Shown one piece after another: positions 33,541 through 45,914 of a stretch of DNA of 64,000 nucleotides. The DNA comes from Branchiostoma lanceolatum. Lineage: Eukaryota > Chordata > Leptocardii > Amphioxiformes > Branchiostomatidae. The notes beneath the pieces were generated by a model, which worked only from the letters and a program-made list of their open reading frames with translations, searched no databases and had not been told where the DNA came from. Within the stretch, counting starts at the first letter, position 1; each line of letters begins with the position of its first letter. The position numbers were made by a program, and so were the translations under genes. Where the stretch lies: contig NC_089736.1 in the NCBI RefSeq assembly GCF_035083965.1, positions 9,365,501 through 9,429,500 on the forward strand, written 5' to 3'.

Positions 33541-34163
33541 AGGCGGCGATCGCTAGAATATTGCAGAAATCGTGCAACAAACCTTTATAAAACCCCAGGA
33601 ACAGCGAGCGTCCTGCTGTCTTGGCGACCTGGGCTGTTGACCTACAATGACCCCAATTATTTTAGGGACAAACCAATAATCCTGCGACAGGGTACATTCG
33701 GATCTAAAATTCGCCACCGTGACGCTTCAGTTTACCTTTCTTGTGATTTACAATTCAGAAACTTGATTTGCATCTATGAAAGATATCTATGAAGATTTTT
33801 ATGATCTGAAAATTTACACTTTTGATATGTTTTACCCCATGGTTTATACAAAATGGATTTTCCCTTGCTGATGCATCATGGGATGAAAATTCAAAATGGC
33901 CGCCGTTGGTGAGAAAGTTTTGTTTTTCTCCGCTTTTTTGTTGTTTTAGTCTCTAGTTTCATGTTATAAACATGTTTACGTCTAGAAGATTCGTCTCGAA
34001 CAGGTTGTGACATTCAGGAAGTATATAGTTATGCTACAGAGACAAAGAAACCATCGTAACGAGTAGAAAGACACTTTGAAAAGTGATATGTTCAAACTTT
34101 TGTTGTTGTCTTGATACAGGTTAGGGTACCTGCAAATGTTACGTTATTCCTGACGAGGAGAAA
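33541..34163. promoter_or_regulatory. Shared divergent promoter, SANBR / CCDC14
   Basis: The two ATGs are 1.28 kb apart and point away from each other. AAAATGGCCGCC at 33893-33904 is a strong YY1-type element as found near the start sites of TATA-less genes. GTTG|GTGAGA right after it and an acceptor TTGATACAG at about 34120 would make a noncoding first exon for CCDC14. Start sites cannot be fixed from sequence alone. Confidence 0.5.
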
Positions 34164-37100
34164 ATGCCGGTGGCTCGCAAGATTATAGGGAGGGGGACAG
34201 GCAGGGTATGTATTAAATTTGAATGTACCCAAAGTAATTATTGTTAAGAATTCTGTTTGTTGTTTGTCTACTCTTGTTACACATTTATATTTTTTTCTGT
34301 AGTAACATCCACAACCATAATACCGCCACGTTTACTGCAATTTCTAAAGTGATACTAATTAGCAAAGGAGCAACTCGTCATTTTTTCCCGGTTACATGTC
34401 GATGTTATAGCTTACCTTTGCCACTTATGCTGTGTATGTTTTTTTGTCTCTCTTGATCTGCTAAAAACGAAATATCGCAATCGTAAGATGTTGCAGAAAT
34501 GCACCGAGAACGGGCGTGCGCACGGAAGGGGGTTCCATAATACCGCCAGGAAAAAACTCGGCAATTATCTTGCTGTTAGTCACCTTTATAAACCAGCTGT
34601 TGTTCCTTTCTTTCAGGGTTGTGAGTTCACTAAACATACAAAGATGTCTGGCGATACAAAAAATCACACAAAACGGATGTTACTGGTTACGAATTTTGAT
34701 TTACTGTAGCAACTGCTATCACGTACAACTTACGTCTGGCGTTCTACTATGGTTCAGTTCACATAATGGCGGGTCCGTTGCTAGTGTAACGGTCGTGTTT
34801 AATTGTTGGTCTTATGATCCAAAAAATCAAGATCGTAACTAGTCCTGCGTGCCCACCACCCCTCGTAAGTCATATCTTGAGGGTTGAAGTTGACACGGCA
34901 GGTCTACTATGCCGCTGGGCGTGAATCAGGAGCAGCTCTCTCGTGAGGTCCGGCGGTGGCATTGCTCGATCCAGTTATGGAAGAATCCCAAGTGTGCCAT
35001 GCAAATAAAGACATTTTCTTTCACTATTTATCACAGGAAATCTATTGGTTCCTGAGTGAAGCTTTACTACTAATTTTCGTCTCCCGTGCAAATACAAATG
35101 GTATCGACGTGAAGTCCCCATTCAAGTTGCGGCGGAGGGGTGCAAGTTGTTTGAACAGCAGTTTGGGACCGAACAATAGAAGGGTTCATAATCCTACTAT
35201 AAACTGTTGTTCCTTGGTGAAAAATTCCTCTATAAATAGCATGCATATAGTGTGATGCATTTAGATGCAAAATATTTCTCAGTACTTTGTAGAAATTACA
35301 CCCGCCCCTTCAAACAATTGGTTTCGCCGAGATTTTCGCGGGGAATTTTCCTGTTACGCAATACGGGGGAGGAGCCAGTCTCGGGCGAAAACAATAAAAA
35401 TGGCGACGTTCTATTTTGCGCCAGGTCAACCGCAGTTACGGCTAGTAAACAGCCGTTCTTGACAACAGATCACACTTTTACACGAGTTGAAGGCCAGTAA
35501 AAGGAACTTTATTTTGCTGTTGTTGAAATAATCGTCTTGAGCTGGAAGTACGTGCGATTATTATATGCAAATCCAGCGAACAACGTGCGGATGGCGTGAT
35601 GATATGTTCTTCCCACGACGCGCTAGCCTGCCATGATAAGGGATCGAAAACATTTGACCTCGTTGTCTTCGAATGCCTCGTTATTGAGACCTCTTTTAGA
35701 GTGTATTCAACACCTTGATGTCTGAAGTGTGCATACCTCGGAAATCACTGTTGCTGCGCCAGTAGATCTCTTAAAATTCATCGCTTTTTAGATTTGGCGG
35801 TATTATGATTAGTGGCGGTATTATGGTAATGGATGTGTATACTGTAAGTAACTTAATAACAGAAAATTTATACGTGTATTTAAACATCATACTTTCTGAA
35901 TACAATCTTGATATATCTTTATCTTTAAGGTGAAGTCAGTTCCTGGAGCAGGTAGAGGGAGGGGTGCAGTTGGGAGGGGAGGCAGGAAGTAAGTTCCATA
36001 ATCTTTGTTTTTGTTATCATTTATTGTGACAAAGATTGTTTGCATGGCAATAAGCAACATTGATAAAAGAGACATAATTTGGGCTTTCTTTGGAGTAGTT
36101 ACTTCTCCGTACTAGTAGTTTATAAAGTGCTTCATGTTTAACTAGTAGTTGCATCTTAACTTTAAAATAAACTTATGCGTTACTTATCATATTGATGATA
36201 AGTAGTTATAACTTTGAATCAATACTGCCATTTGTACCTTACGTTTGTGTGATTTCTAGTCAATAAATCATGATTGTCCATAAAGGCTACTTGTAATATT
36301 ATTAAGCCATTGTATATTGATTGTTGTCAACACATATATTTACAGGACCCTGAGAGGAAAGCGTGTGCCGTCTCCTGTCTACTCTGAGGCTGGCTTCTCC
36401 CTGTACTCCACTGACTCAGAGGACCAGGTAACGTTACATGATGATTTATTATCTAGCTACTCGTTTCCTAAGTCAAATTTAAAGTTCTCCTGTGCCACTT
36501 GGTGGAGCCTATGGTGACACCTATCTCCGATTCGAAGCCCTTGGACCACACAACTTTGTACAAGTCTCTACAGCAGGGGGCTAGTCTGCTGGTACCGTGT
36601 GTTTTCTCAGGTATAGTAAATATCACTGCACTTGAATAGACTGATCCTGGCTGTCCATCACAGTTAGTGGTTTGACCAATGGGAGAGTCACTGCATGTCC
36701 TAGAAATATTTGCGTTTATATGTTTTATTTTGCATTTCTGCATGTTGACAAAAGTGGACGGGCTATGGGATTGGTCTATATGGTCACTGCAAAATAGTTT
36801 ACTGTCAGATGATAGCTATCATGAATAACCTGAGGCCTTGAAGGTTGTTTCCAAGACCAGTCCTTCTGTCCCAGGATGGAAATTTGCTTGTCAGGACGAA
36901 CTAAAATTTCAATGTGTCCGTCAAAAAAAAATCTGAACTTCATGACATGACATTGATAAAAATCTATTTTCGTAAGCTTGAAATGGCACCCAGCCTAGTG
37001 CTTTTGAAATTTGAATGGCTAGTTAGAAATACTTGTATGTCTGTATTTTTAGTTGAGTACCTATCAGCTTTCATTCACCTAAAGTTTCCTTAACTACTCA

Positions 37101-40100
37101 GGTGACTTCAACCAACAAAGGTCTGGACCGCTGTGCTGCCCTCCTGGGAGACATCCTCAGTAGAGAACCTGCAGATAGAGCTACTGCACAAGGTGGGTTA
37201 CATAGAGAATACAACACAATGTACATTGTATTCTGTATCATCTAATGGTACCAACCCAACCTGACGATTTGCCCTGCGGAAGGGCTGGGATCGAGGGTGA
37301 TGTGAAACACAGCGTGTTGTATTGATGTCATTGTTGGCAGCCATCTGTCTCAGAAGACAATGGCATCGTATGCTGAAAACACAATGCAAAATGGGATCAT
37401 TTGTTATCTTCACATAAAAAATTTGAAGCACATCAAGTCCAACGTCTGAACTCGGTATTTGCATTTACAACTGCGGCATATACGGTGCACTTGAAGTGTG
37501 TTCAAATTATTTTATGGAAGCCCGTATGATGCAAGTAGAAGCCATTGTGAAATACAGACCAGTCCAGAATATCCGTATTGAATGTTATCATTATTTTAGT
37601 ATATGTACATGTAGTAAGAATACATGTTCCTGTGGCACAAAAGCCATCCCGCTGCCTTGGCAGGAGTTTTGAACCCAGCTTGGGCACAATGTAATAAAAG
37701 AAGTTGGGGGGGGGTGAATTAATCCTTTTGGATAGGGTCGTAATGGCAATGTTCCCTTGTATGGGGGAGCTTCAGGTGTAATAACTGCAAGTAAAAGAAC
37801 TCATCGCACTCGATGAGAAGAGATGGCTATGCTTGGCCACAGTGAGATGCACTATCAGTTACTGACAAAACGTCATCCTCTGTATTTTCCAACTATCTGT
37901 GCACTACTGTTTTTACTACTATACACATAATGCTTGCATCATTGTGTCATTCATAAGACTGTTTGAAGTCATCAGATTTTTCTCCCAAGATTTGAATGCC
38001 CTGCCCGTAGTTGCTGTGACTATTTTTGCTGTCATCGGGTGCTTATCCTTTTCTTTTCCCTGCCTTTTTCCAATCATATTGCCAGCGACAGAAATTTCAC
38101 CCAAACGTAAGTATCTTAAAAGGTGCATACTAGCTACTTTTCTGGTTGCTGCTGCATGTTGCTCTCCTAGTAAGCAAAGAACATTCTAAAAACGATAATG
38201 CTTGTTGCCGTTGCTTAAAAGTTATTTCTTCTTATCTCACACAATTAGAGTATGACTATGACAATCACATACTAAGCTAAAGCATCTGAATTTTGAGTCA
38301 CTTCTTTGCTACATGTATGGCTATTGTTTACCACAGGTGTTAAACAGAAACCAACTAAGCAGCCCAAATCTAAGACAAAGGTCAACCCTGCTGCAAAGTC
38401 TAAAGTACCTCAGAGTAAGACAAAGACAACCAAGGCGGCAGTCAAGAAAACTGCTGTTCCGCAACAGACCACAACTAGAGGGTCCCCTGAAAAGCCCAAA
38501 CAGGGAAACTTGTCACCGTATGCCTTTAGGGTACCTACAGTTCCAGTGCAAGGTATTTCAAGTTGCTTCTGTATCTTTAAGTTCTGGTACATATTTAGCA
38601 ATTAGACAGTTGTGCTTGCCGTACCTTTCTGTCTTGCTAGGTGGTGCACATAAGTATGGTTATTTTTGTCTTCCCTTAGGTCCAGTATTACAACAGCAGG
38701 TGGCGCCAGCAGCACAGAGGACCCTGTTCAATGAACGCATCCCAAGCTCAACTCCGAACCTCTCCCCCGACCCTAAAAGGCCCCCCACCCCAAACACGCT
38801 GCTTCAAATGCTGAGGGCTCAAAATCAAAGCCCTGCCCAAAATGTCCCCGTCACAAACCTACCCCACTCACCACCACAGAAGGATGGGGGACAACATCAA
38901 CAGGGGAAAGATTTGGATGCTACACCTTTTCACCCAGGATCTACTCATGCTGCTATGCAGCCCCCAAAATATGAGCAACTACAACCTTTACAACATGCAC
39001 AATCAGCAAGTACTCAGAACTATGTCCCAAACCAACCTCCTCAACAGAGCACGCAGAACTATGCACCAAACCAACCTAAACAGCCATATAACCAGCAAAC
39101 TTATCAACAACAGGCATCAGGTTATTATCAACCAGTTGATAACACTGGTAGATATCACCCACCTTCTGTGGATGATGTTATTGGTTACCCTGCACAATCT
39201 CACCATGAATATACCACGACAAATGGGCAAAGAGATGGGAGAGAACTGTTAGATAGTATTCCTGTCCGAGATCGTGAAGACATTAGTCCTACGAGAAGGT
39301 CTCTCTTTCAATCTGTAGGACCAGTTGCTAATCGAATGCAAGAGAACCAATCATTTGGGAATGGAACAGGTGAAGAACAGGACGAAACTCTCTCATCAAG
39401 TCCGAAACGGTCAGCGTCACGTCTTGCAGAAAAGGAAGCGCCGAGAACAAGCCCTGGAAAATCTCTTCAGACGCTGAGGTATCTTCTGAGGGAGTTGCAG
39501 GCTGCAGCGGATGACCCGGAAGTGAAACGTTTGGCACAGGAAGTGGAGAGGATTGTGGGACAGCTGCCAAAGACTAGAAGGGCTGCTGACATACAGACTG
39601 ACATTGATTTGGCTCTTCAACCTTTGAGGTATATGATTTGGTCATTGTACTTGATAAGTTACCAATGCATACAACTCAGTTAATCTTACTGAAAACCTCT
39701 GTCTGATGGGTGCTTCTCTTTTCATCCTCTATCACAGCAATCAGGGCATTCTTATCCAGATTTGTGTTTTCTGTAAGTAATGTGATTGATGTACTTTTTC
39801 CTTGTCCTTCTGTGGCCTCTTTCCCCCAAACTGCATTTTCATGCATGATATCATGATCATTTGATGAATAACATACATGTAGTTTTCTCCTTTGCCAGCA
39901 GTTGCCAATGGACTGCAATCTTTTAATTTTTTATATTATTCACATTTTTGTTATTTGAGTCAGGGGTAGCACTTCTTTACACAAAGCACTTTCAGACAGC
40001 TTTTGATTTCAATGAAAACATGTACTCTAAAAAACCTTAGTGTTAATTGTATGTCCACACCTTTTGGTATATAGGGTGGCACCCATCTCCTTCCCATAAC

Positions 40101-43100
40101 CCACAGATTACACTTGTGCAATCACTACAGTGGCTGGCTAATACACTAGAACTAGTAGAAGTTGTGTGTGTTCAACTACTATATATCTGAAACCAAATCT
40201 CTAGGTTGATTGACAATTCAATTTCTTCCAACTCATATTTTAGATTTGATAGCATTTCAAGACAGTATCTGCATTTGAAGTTTGATTTTGATTGTTGTGT
40301 AACCAAGTTGTGTTTTATAGGAGTGAGAACAGCCAGCTGAGGAGAAGGGTTCGTATCCTGAACCAACAACTCAGGGAGAGGGAGAGGGCAGAGAGGGAGA
40401 ACAGGGCTCCTGACTTCAGCTTCGAGGGTAAGTGTTTTAAACTAAAAAGTCTTTCTAACTGTGGGATTGAGTTAGAAAGCTACATTTTACACTATTTTCA
40501 AGTTAAGTGTATTTAGAAAGATCCATTCTAGAAATGAAATTTGCTGAAATTGTCCCCACATTTTGAACCTAATCTGGTAATGGTATTGTGATTTACTGTA
40601 AATGCAGAAATGTTCGCGGTGATTTCATGTTCACAGTCTTTGCAGAGAACTCTTTACCGCTCACTTAAAACCAACGCAGTTCCATTGTGTGACTGTAGCG
40701 CTATTACCAGAATTTGTTTCAAAGCGAACTCAAAACCACTGTGACCACTCCATTTTCTCCATACAGACAAATTAGATCCCCGGGAACATTTCTGCATTTA
40801 CAGCATTTTGATACGTTGATTTTGACCTTGTCCCCAGTGGAGTCACTGCGATCTGTGAACATGTCCCTGGAGAAACAGCTGCAGGACCAGGCTGGCCTCC
40901 AGGAGGCGCTGCAGTGCAGGGTGGAGGACCTGAGGCAGGAGTGTGACCAGCTGAGACTGGACAACAAGAGTCTGCTGGACATGGTGGGACAGAAGGACAC
41001 ACAGAGTCTCACCACCAAGGCTGAGTGGGACTCACAGATGGTTAGAGTCAAACAAGGTTAGAACCTCTGAACTTCTCGGTGGTAAAAAGATATTTCAAAT
41101 AAAGAGTTCATTTTCATTATTCATTTTGCTCTGGGGTATAACTTAAATTTGAATTTTAGGGATTGACTTACTTTACTTGACTTATGTCGAGTGCTAGCCC
41201 ACTCCCTGCACTCGAACCACTCTATCAGCCCAGAAACGTCTGCCTTCTCCAATGCCTCAGAGTGTAGGCTGGTGTCGTTTTAGGGATATCTTAGTCCATA
41301 TCTGAAATTTTGAATCTACAAATTTGTTAGGGTTCTTGACAATTGTATTAAAGTCCAAGCAGCTTCCTCATATATCTAAACTGCAGTTACGAGGTTGGCA
41401 ATTTTATGAAGCGAACTTCTTCTCTAGATGTGAGGTCCAGGGACTGAAGCTGAAATTGTTTATTTGTTTGTTTATTTGTTTAGTTGTTTATCCCCCTGTA
41501 GATGTGAGTGCTACCCTACAGCAGGTCCAGGGGCTGAAGCTGAAGTTTGTTGTTTATTTGTTTGTTTGTTTTTTTATTTATCCCTGTAGATGTGAGTGCT
41601 ACCCTACAGCAGGTCCAGGGGCTGAAGCTGAAGTTTGTTGTTTATTTGTTTGTTTGTTTTTTATTTATCCCTGTAGATGTGAGTGCTACCCTACAGCAGG
41701 TCCAGGGGCTGAAGCTGAAGTTGTTTATTTGTTTGTTTATTTGTTTGTGTGTTTGTCCCTCTGTAGATGTGAGTGCGACCCTACAGCAGGTCCAGGGGCT
41801 GAAGCTGAAGTTGTTTATTTGTTTGTTTAATTGTTTATCCCTCTGTAGATGTGAGTGCTACCCTACAGCAGGTCCAGGGGCTGAAGCTGAAGCTAGAGGC
41901 AGTAGAGATGGAGAATGGAACACTCCTGGTCACCATCAGACAGAAGGATGCAGAGATCAGGAGACTGGAAACTCTCACTAGGTCTGTATCTGTGAAGCCG
42001 GGACAACCGCCCTTTGGCATAACACACCAGCTTTGCAGGCATGCGGCCTGTCATATATAACTGAACAACCTGTCACACCTAATCTTAGCACATTGTTCAA
42101 AGCTATCTAGTGAGAATGTTCCCACAGACTGCAGTATTATACAAATGTGTGAGTGAACACGATGACTCAAGAAGGCTTGGATGGATTGTGTTGATTTTTG
42201 GTATGTGGGTAGGTCTTCAGGAGACCTCAAAATGATCAGATTTGGGCCCCCTCGTGGCTTATCATGATACTGCAGCGGAACTTTCTTTATATCTTTTTGT
42301 ACAAATTGGTGAGGTGGGTAGCTCTTTTGCTCAGGAAGAAGTGACACAGGTTTTGGCCTCTTGTTTTGTAGTTGAAAAAATGATAGAAACTTTGAAAGTC
42401 TACAGTATCTGGTAGTGCCTCTCTGACTGTTGTAATGTTTCTGTACAATAGGGACCTACACTCAAGTATGTCGTACCTGCTGCGAGACCTACAAAACTCT
42501 GGGCCTGGTGTGAGGAACGTGGACGGACTCACGCTGGAGAGGGTGGAACAGTTCCTCAGGACACACAGTGTGGACAGGTATCACTGACCAACCTTTATTA
42601 TGTTTTCTCACATACATGGATACTACAGTTCTTTGATGCACACAAAAAAAACTGCCAACATTTTAGTAATCCATCTTCTGCCTTCATCAGGGCAATTCTG
42701 ACTAGTTCTACTTCCCACTGCTAGGTGGCGCTGCAGTTGGGAAAATGGGGTCCCACGTGTGACTACAAAATGTACACTTGTATCCCCCTCATCACAATTG
42801 GGTCTACATTCTTCTCCCTGTAGCTGTTCATTAAATGTTTGACAAAAGTTTTTAGATATTGAAATCTTAAACACCTTTGCCAAGTTTCACTTCTAGTGAA
42901 TGAAAAATTATTTTTCATAACTTTTTATGAGAAGCCTGTATCTTACTTCTGTAACTGAACTGAACTGAACTGAGCTGTGCCTCCATCTCCCCTGCAGTGT
43001 TCTTCAGCTTGCCAGTCCTGAAGGAGGCCTTTATGGTAGCCCGACACGCAGAACAGCAGAAAAAGCATTGCCTGGTCAGCCGCAAACCCTTCCCACTAGT

Positions 43101-44090
43101 CACCAGGGCAACCAGCTGCCACGGCAACAAGAACCACGCCCTTTGGGTGGCCAGTTGCCACAGCAACCCTACAGCTCTCAATCACATGCTGCTAGCTACA
43201 GTAAACCAATAAGGGAACCACATCTCCCTAGTTACCATGGCAACCAATCTCCACGGCAACAGTTTGAACCACGCCTCACAACTGCACAACAGGCAGAGCT
43301 ACCCAAGGCTCCAGCATCTGTGAAGAGGGTCTTACAGTTCGAAGATGCGAATGGAAGAAAGAAAGAAAACGTTACGGGAAGTTCTTTGACAGAACAACAC
43401 CTGGCAGACCATCAGAGGAGTATTGAGGAGAAAAGTGCTTCAAAGCTTAGTGTTAGTAACAACACTGTGCCAGCAGGCTATGACCATACTCAACAAGGTT
43501 TAACAAGAGAAGCTATATCTGTACTCGACAGATCAGGAAAGCAGTATACTGTCCCGGCGCCCCCCTCCCCCAAAATGCAAGCTGTAGGAAGACAGGATGT
43601 TCTCGCTCACTCCTTCAATGGTTATCCACCGTCAGACTTTGACCACGACTCCACCATGTATGCTTCCCTACCCTCCAATGTTGGGAGACCGCAGTGGAAG
43701 CCAACCCCGACAAAAGCGTACACGGAAAGAAAGCCAGCAACGCGAAGACCACAAGAAAATGGCAGAACAAACCTACAGTGGTACCAATCACAGTTATCCC
43801 AACCTTACAAAGAAAATGTACCAGATCGTTCTACAGGTGCTCGCTCTTTTAGATCAGATGGCACCGACGACAGCAGACCGAACTCGAAACAGGACCATCT
43901 CTTCAGAGGCACTGTATTGGACAGTTCTTTGAGTACGGTCAACGACATAGAGGCACAGTCAATGACGTCGGAGACAACGGTCACGTCACAGGACGAGAGA
44001 GTGTTCCAGCAGGAGCTTGCAGAGTTAGACGCTAACATTGCAAAGGTGCAGGCAAGTCTGAAGGGAGCGGTTACCTTCAAACTGCCGTAA
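34164..44090 (+). CDS. CCDC14: CCDC14 orthologue, centriolar satellite protein, 1038 aa, 11 exons
   Basis: Exons: 34164-34205, 35930-35988, 36346-36427, 37102-37192, 38337-38552, 38680-39628, 40321-40427, 40838-41056, 41849-41981, 42452-42577, 42998-44090 (TAA). The total is 3117 bp with all phases matching. The N-terminus is basic and glycine/arginine-rich (GAGRGRGAVGRGGRK). It is followed by VYSEAGFSLYSTDSEDQ and GLDRCAALLGDIL, which I recognise as the conserved start of CCDC14. The middle is a long disordered Q/P/N-rich region. Exons 7-10 encode coiled coil (NSQLRRRVRILNQQLRERER; MSLEKQLQDQAGLQEALQ). The C-terminus is again disordered, ending in a helix (FQQELAELDANIAKVQAS). Vertebrate CCDC14 is a centriolar satellite protein that limits centriole duplication, about 950 aa, so this one is slightly longer. 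A minisatellite has multiplied the exon-9 acceptor. Confidence 0.9.
34314..35827. mobile_element. 1.5-kb non-autonomous DNA element in CCDC14 intron 1
   Basis: ACCATAATACCGCCAC at 34314-34329 and its exact reverse complement at 35812-35827 form 16-bp inverted ends. A second internal pair (CCATAATACCGCCA near 34534, TGGCGGTATTATG near 35795) repeats the motif. No transposase-like frame is seen between them. The target duplication is unclear, so the superfamily is unassigned. Confidence 0.6.
36497..36615 (-). repeat. Partial copy of the SINE at 52065-52322
   Basis: Shares in order CACCTATCTCCGATTCG, CACACAACTTTGT, TACAGCAGGGGGCTAGTC and TGTGTGTTTT-like blocks with the 3' body of the 52-kb SINE, in the same orientation. 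The tRNA-like head is missing. It lies in CCDC14 intron 3. Confidence 0.55.
40596..40803. mobile_element. 208-bp MITE with perfect 20-bp inverted ends
   Basis: CTGTAAATGCAGAAATGTTC at 40596-40615 is exactly inverted at 40784-40803. It lies in the intron just before CCDC14 exon 8 and ends only 34 bases from the 40838 exon edge, so MITE-derived sequence adjoins the branch-point region. A diverged relative is at 27340-27515. Confidence 0.75.
41426..41895 (+). repeat. Minisatellite spanning the exon-9 acceptor of CCDC14
   Basis: Five near-identical units of 82-90 bp plus one degenerate leading copy. Each unit holds a T-rich tract (GTTTGTTTATTTG), an acceptor CTGTAG, and the first 46 bases of the exon (ATGTGAGTGCTACC... 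to CTGAAGCTGAAG). Exon-like starts are at 41502, 41590, 41677, 41767 and 41849. Only the last is followed by the full exon and donor. The upstream copies have no donor of their own. Confidence 0.9.
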
Positions 44091-44550
44091 AGAGATTCAA
44101 ATGAAGCCAATGTTTCTATAGAATTGGGTGACACAACTATTGCTCTGAAAGAAAACATATCAAAAACTGTTCCATTTGATAGCAGTACATGTGTGTACTA
44201 GTACATGTAGATGTATATAATCTTTACTTGATCGAAGGTACTTTGGAATTAAACAGTTCATATTTTATCCTTGGTGCTATAGAATAGTGTGATATGTGTC
44301 TTAACATGGCCACAACTTAGGAAAAATGGAATGCATTGTAGTATTGATTTATCTTCCCTTCATTACGAACATACAAAACTGAAGGTATTTTTGTGGTTTA
44401 TATGAATTTACAGTTGTACTTGCAGTGTCTTGAAAGCTGTATCGTTAGTATTTTAGATGAAGTTCACAGGAATCATAGTTGGATGCCATATTTTTCACTC
44501 AGGAATGCAGTGCTCCTATGTCTATAAGATCTATTTTATAAAGTTGTGAA

Positions 44551-44556
44551 AATAAA
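44551..44556 (+). terminator. Candidate CCDC14 poly(A) signal
   Basis: AATAAA lies about 460 bases past the CCDC14 stop and about 380 bases before the convergent cytochrome c stop. It is the most plausible canonical signal in the gap. Confidence 0.5.
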
Positions 44557-44934
44557 GGAATTTACCAACCAATTAGAGATATGCTTTGTTTACACATGAC
44601 TACCTGCCTGATGTGGTAAGGAAGTAAGGATACTCTTCATTGGTTATTTTTCATACTTGCGCTAGTCTATCATCATTCAGAACAGAAATATCAGACATTG
44701 TTGCCATGTCGTCAGTATTTTATTTGTCATTGAATTATACAATCCTGTGAGTTCAGCATCTCAGATTCACAGATTAGAAATATTACAAGACAATAAATCT
44801 TAAAAGTGAATTAAGGCATATTATCTGCGATGATATTAATAATGGGCAACTGATGGAATTCAAGGTAAGCATATCATATGGTCCTGCCATCACACCACTT
44901 CATCATTTCTTGGCAACTGCACGGGTGGAGCCAG

Positions 44935-45914
44935 TTAGGAGCAGGCTTGTTTGATGTAAGCGATGAGGTCCTTGCGTTCCTTGGCTTTCTTGAGGCCTGC
45001 AAACACCATCTTAGTCCCTGGGATGTACTTCTTAGGGTTGGTCAGGTAAATATCCAGGGTCTCCTCATTCCATGTTATACCTGGAGAAACCAAAATGAAC
45101 AAATTTAATCCTATGAAACATTGTATATACCGGTACTGTAGATATTATACTTAATCTGTTTTTCAGAAATAAAACTGCCCCTAGTTTTCACTATCACAGA
45201 GAAACTGGGGAGGAGCAAATAGATCTGTTCCATATACACACAAGCATACACACGCAGTCACACAATGCAAGGTTGAATAAAGGCACAACTCCATATGCAT
45301 GCGAATGGACCCGCCCTTGGTGCTGATCGCCATCCACATGATTGCATAAGATACGAAAATCTACGCACCTTTCCATCAACATGTACACGATAAGCATGTT
45401 CAAATTTTCTTACTTCTATTAAAGAACATGCATGTACATGCGACTAGTTCTGTCCTTGGTGCTGATCGCTATTCACATAGAAGAAACGAACGTACCTACG
45501 TTTCCACACATGCACAGTAAGCATGTCAGACCTGTCAGTAGATTTGACCTTTTCCCATTCAACACTAAGTTAGCTTCATTACTTTTTAATGTTTGCTATT
45601 GTTTCTGTAACACAAATTCGGGGCCGTAGCGGTCCCCTTCTCTCCTAGAGGAGCCATAGTTCGAAGAGCCGCTAGGGGGCGTGATTCAAACAAGATACTG
45701 TTTATATACTGCAGCAGGCACCCTATCGTTGACATTTTGATATACCTTTGTTCTTGTTGGCGTCGGTGTAGGCGAACCCGACTCCCTGGCCAGTCTTCCG
45801 TCCGAACACGCCTGACAAGTTGGGCCCTACTTTGTGTTTGCCGCCCGCCTCCACCGTGTGGCACTGCGCACACTTCTGCACAAACGTCTTCTTCCCTTTC
45901 TCGGCGTCACCCAT
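44935..45914 (-). CDS. CYCS: Cytochrome c, somatic type, 104 aa
   Basis: Two exons on -: 45746-45914 (ATG) and 44935-45080 (TAA), 315 bp, joining in phase 1 at ...[13 protein letters not shown]. The protein starts [20 protein letters not shown], with the CAQCH haem-attachment motif. It contains [16 protein letters not shown] and the Met80 axial ligand in PGTKMVFAG, and ends [12 protein letters not shown]. It is a full-length electron carrier between complexes III and IV in the mitochondrial intermembrane space, and a caspase activator in animals. It has no cleavable presequence, as expected. Upstream in-frame codons precede the chosen ATG, but the family start is unambiguous. Confidence 0.97.
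45309..45535. repeat. Two imperfect direct repeats in the cytochrome c intron
   Basis: CCTTGGTGCTGATCGCCATCCACAT...ACCTTTCCATCAACATGTACAC near 45315-45388 recurs as CCTTGGTGCTGATCGCTATTCACAT...CGTTTCCACACATGCACAG near 45453-45521. The leading block equals the inverted end of the MITE at 58180-58311, so these are probably related element fragments. Confidence 0.55.

Noticed and set aside
39328-39620. - strand frames under CCDC14 exon 6
   Set aside because: Shadows of the coding exon on +.
41324-41830. 168-codon + frame of repeated CLFVCLF/CRCECYPTAGPG peptide
   Set aside because: Read-through of the minisatellite in intron and exon copies, not an independent gene.
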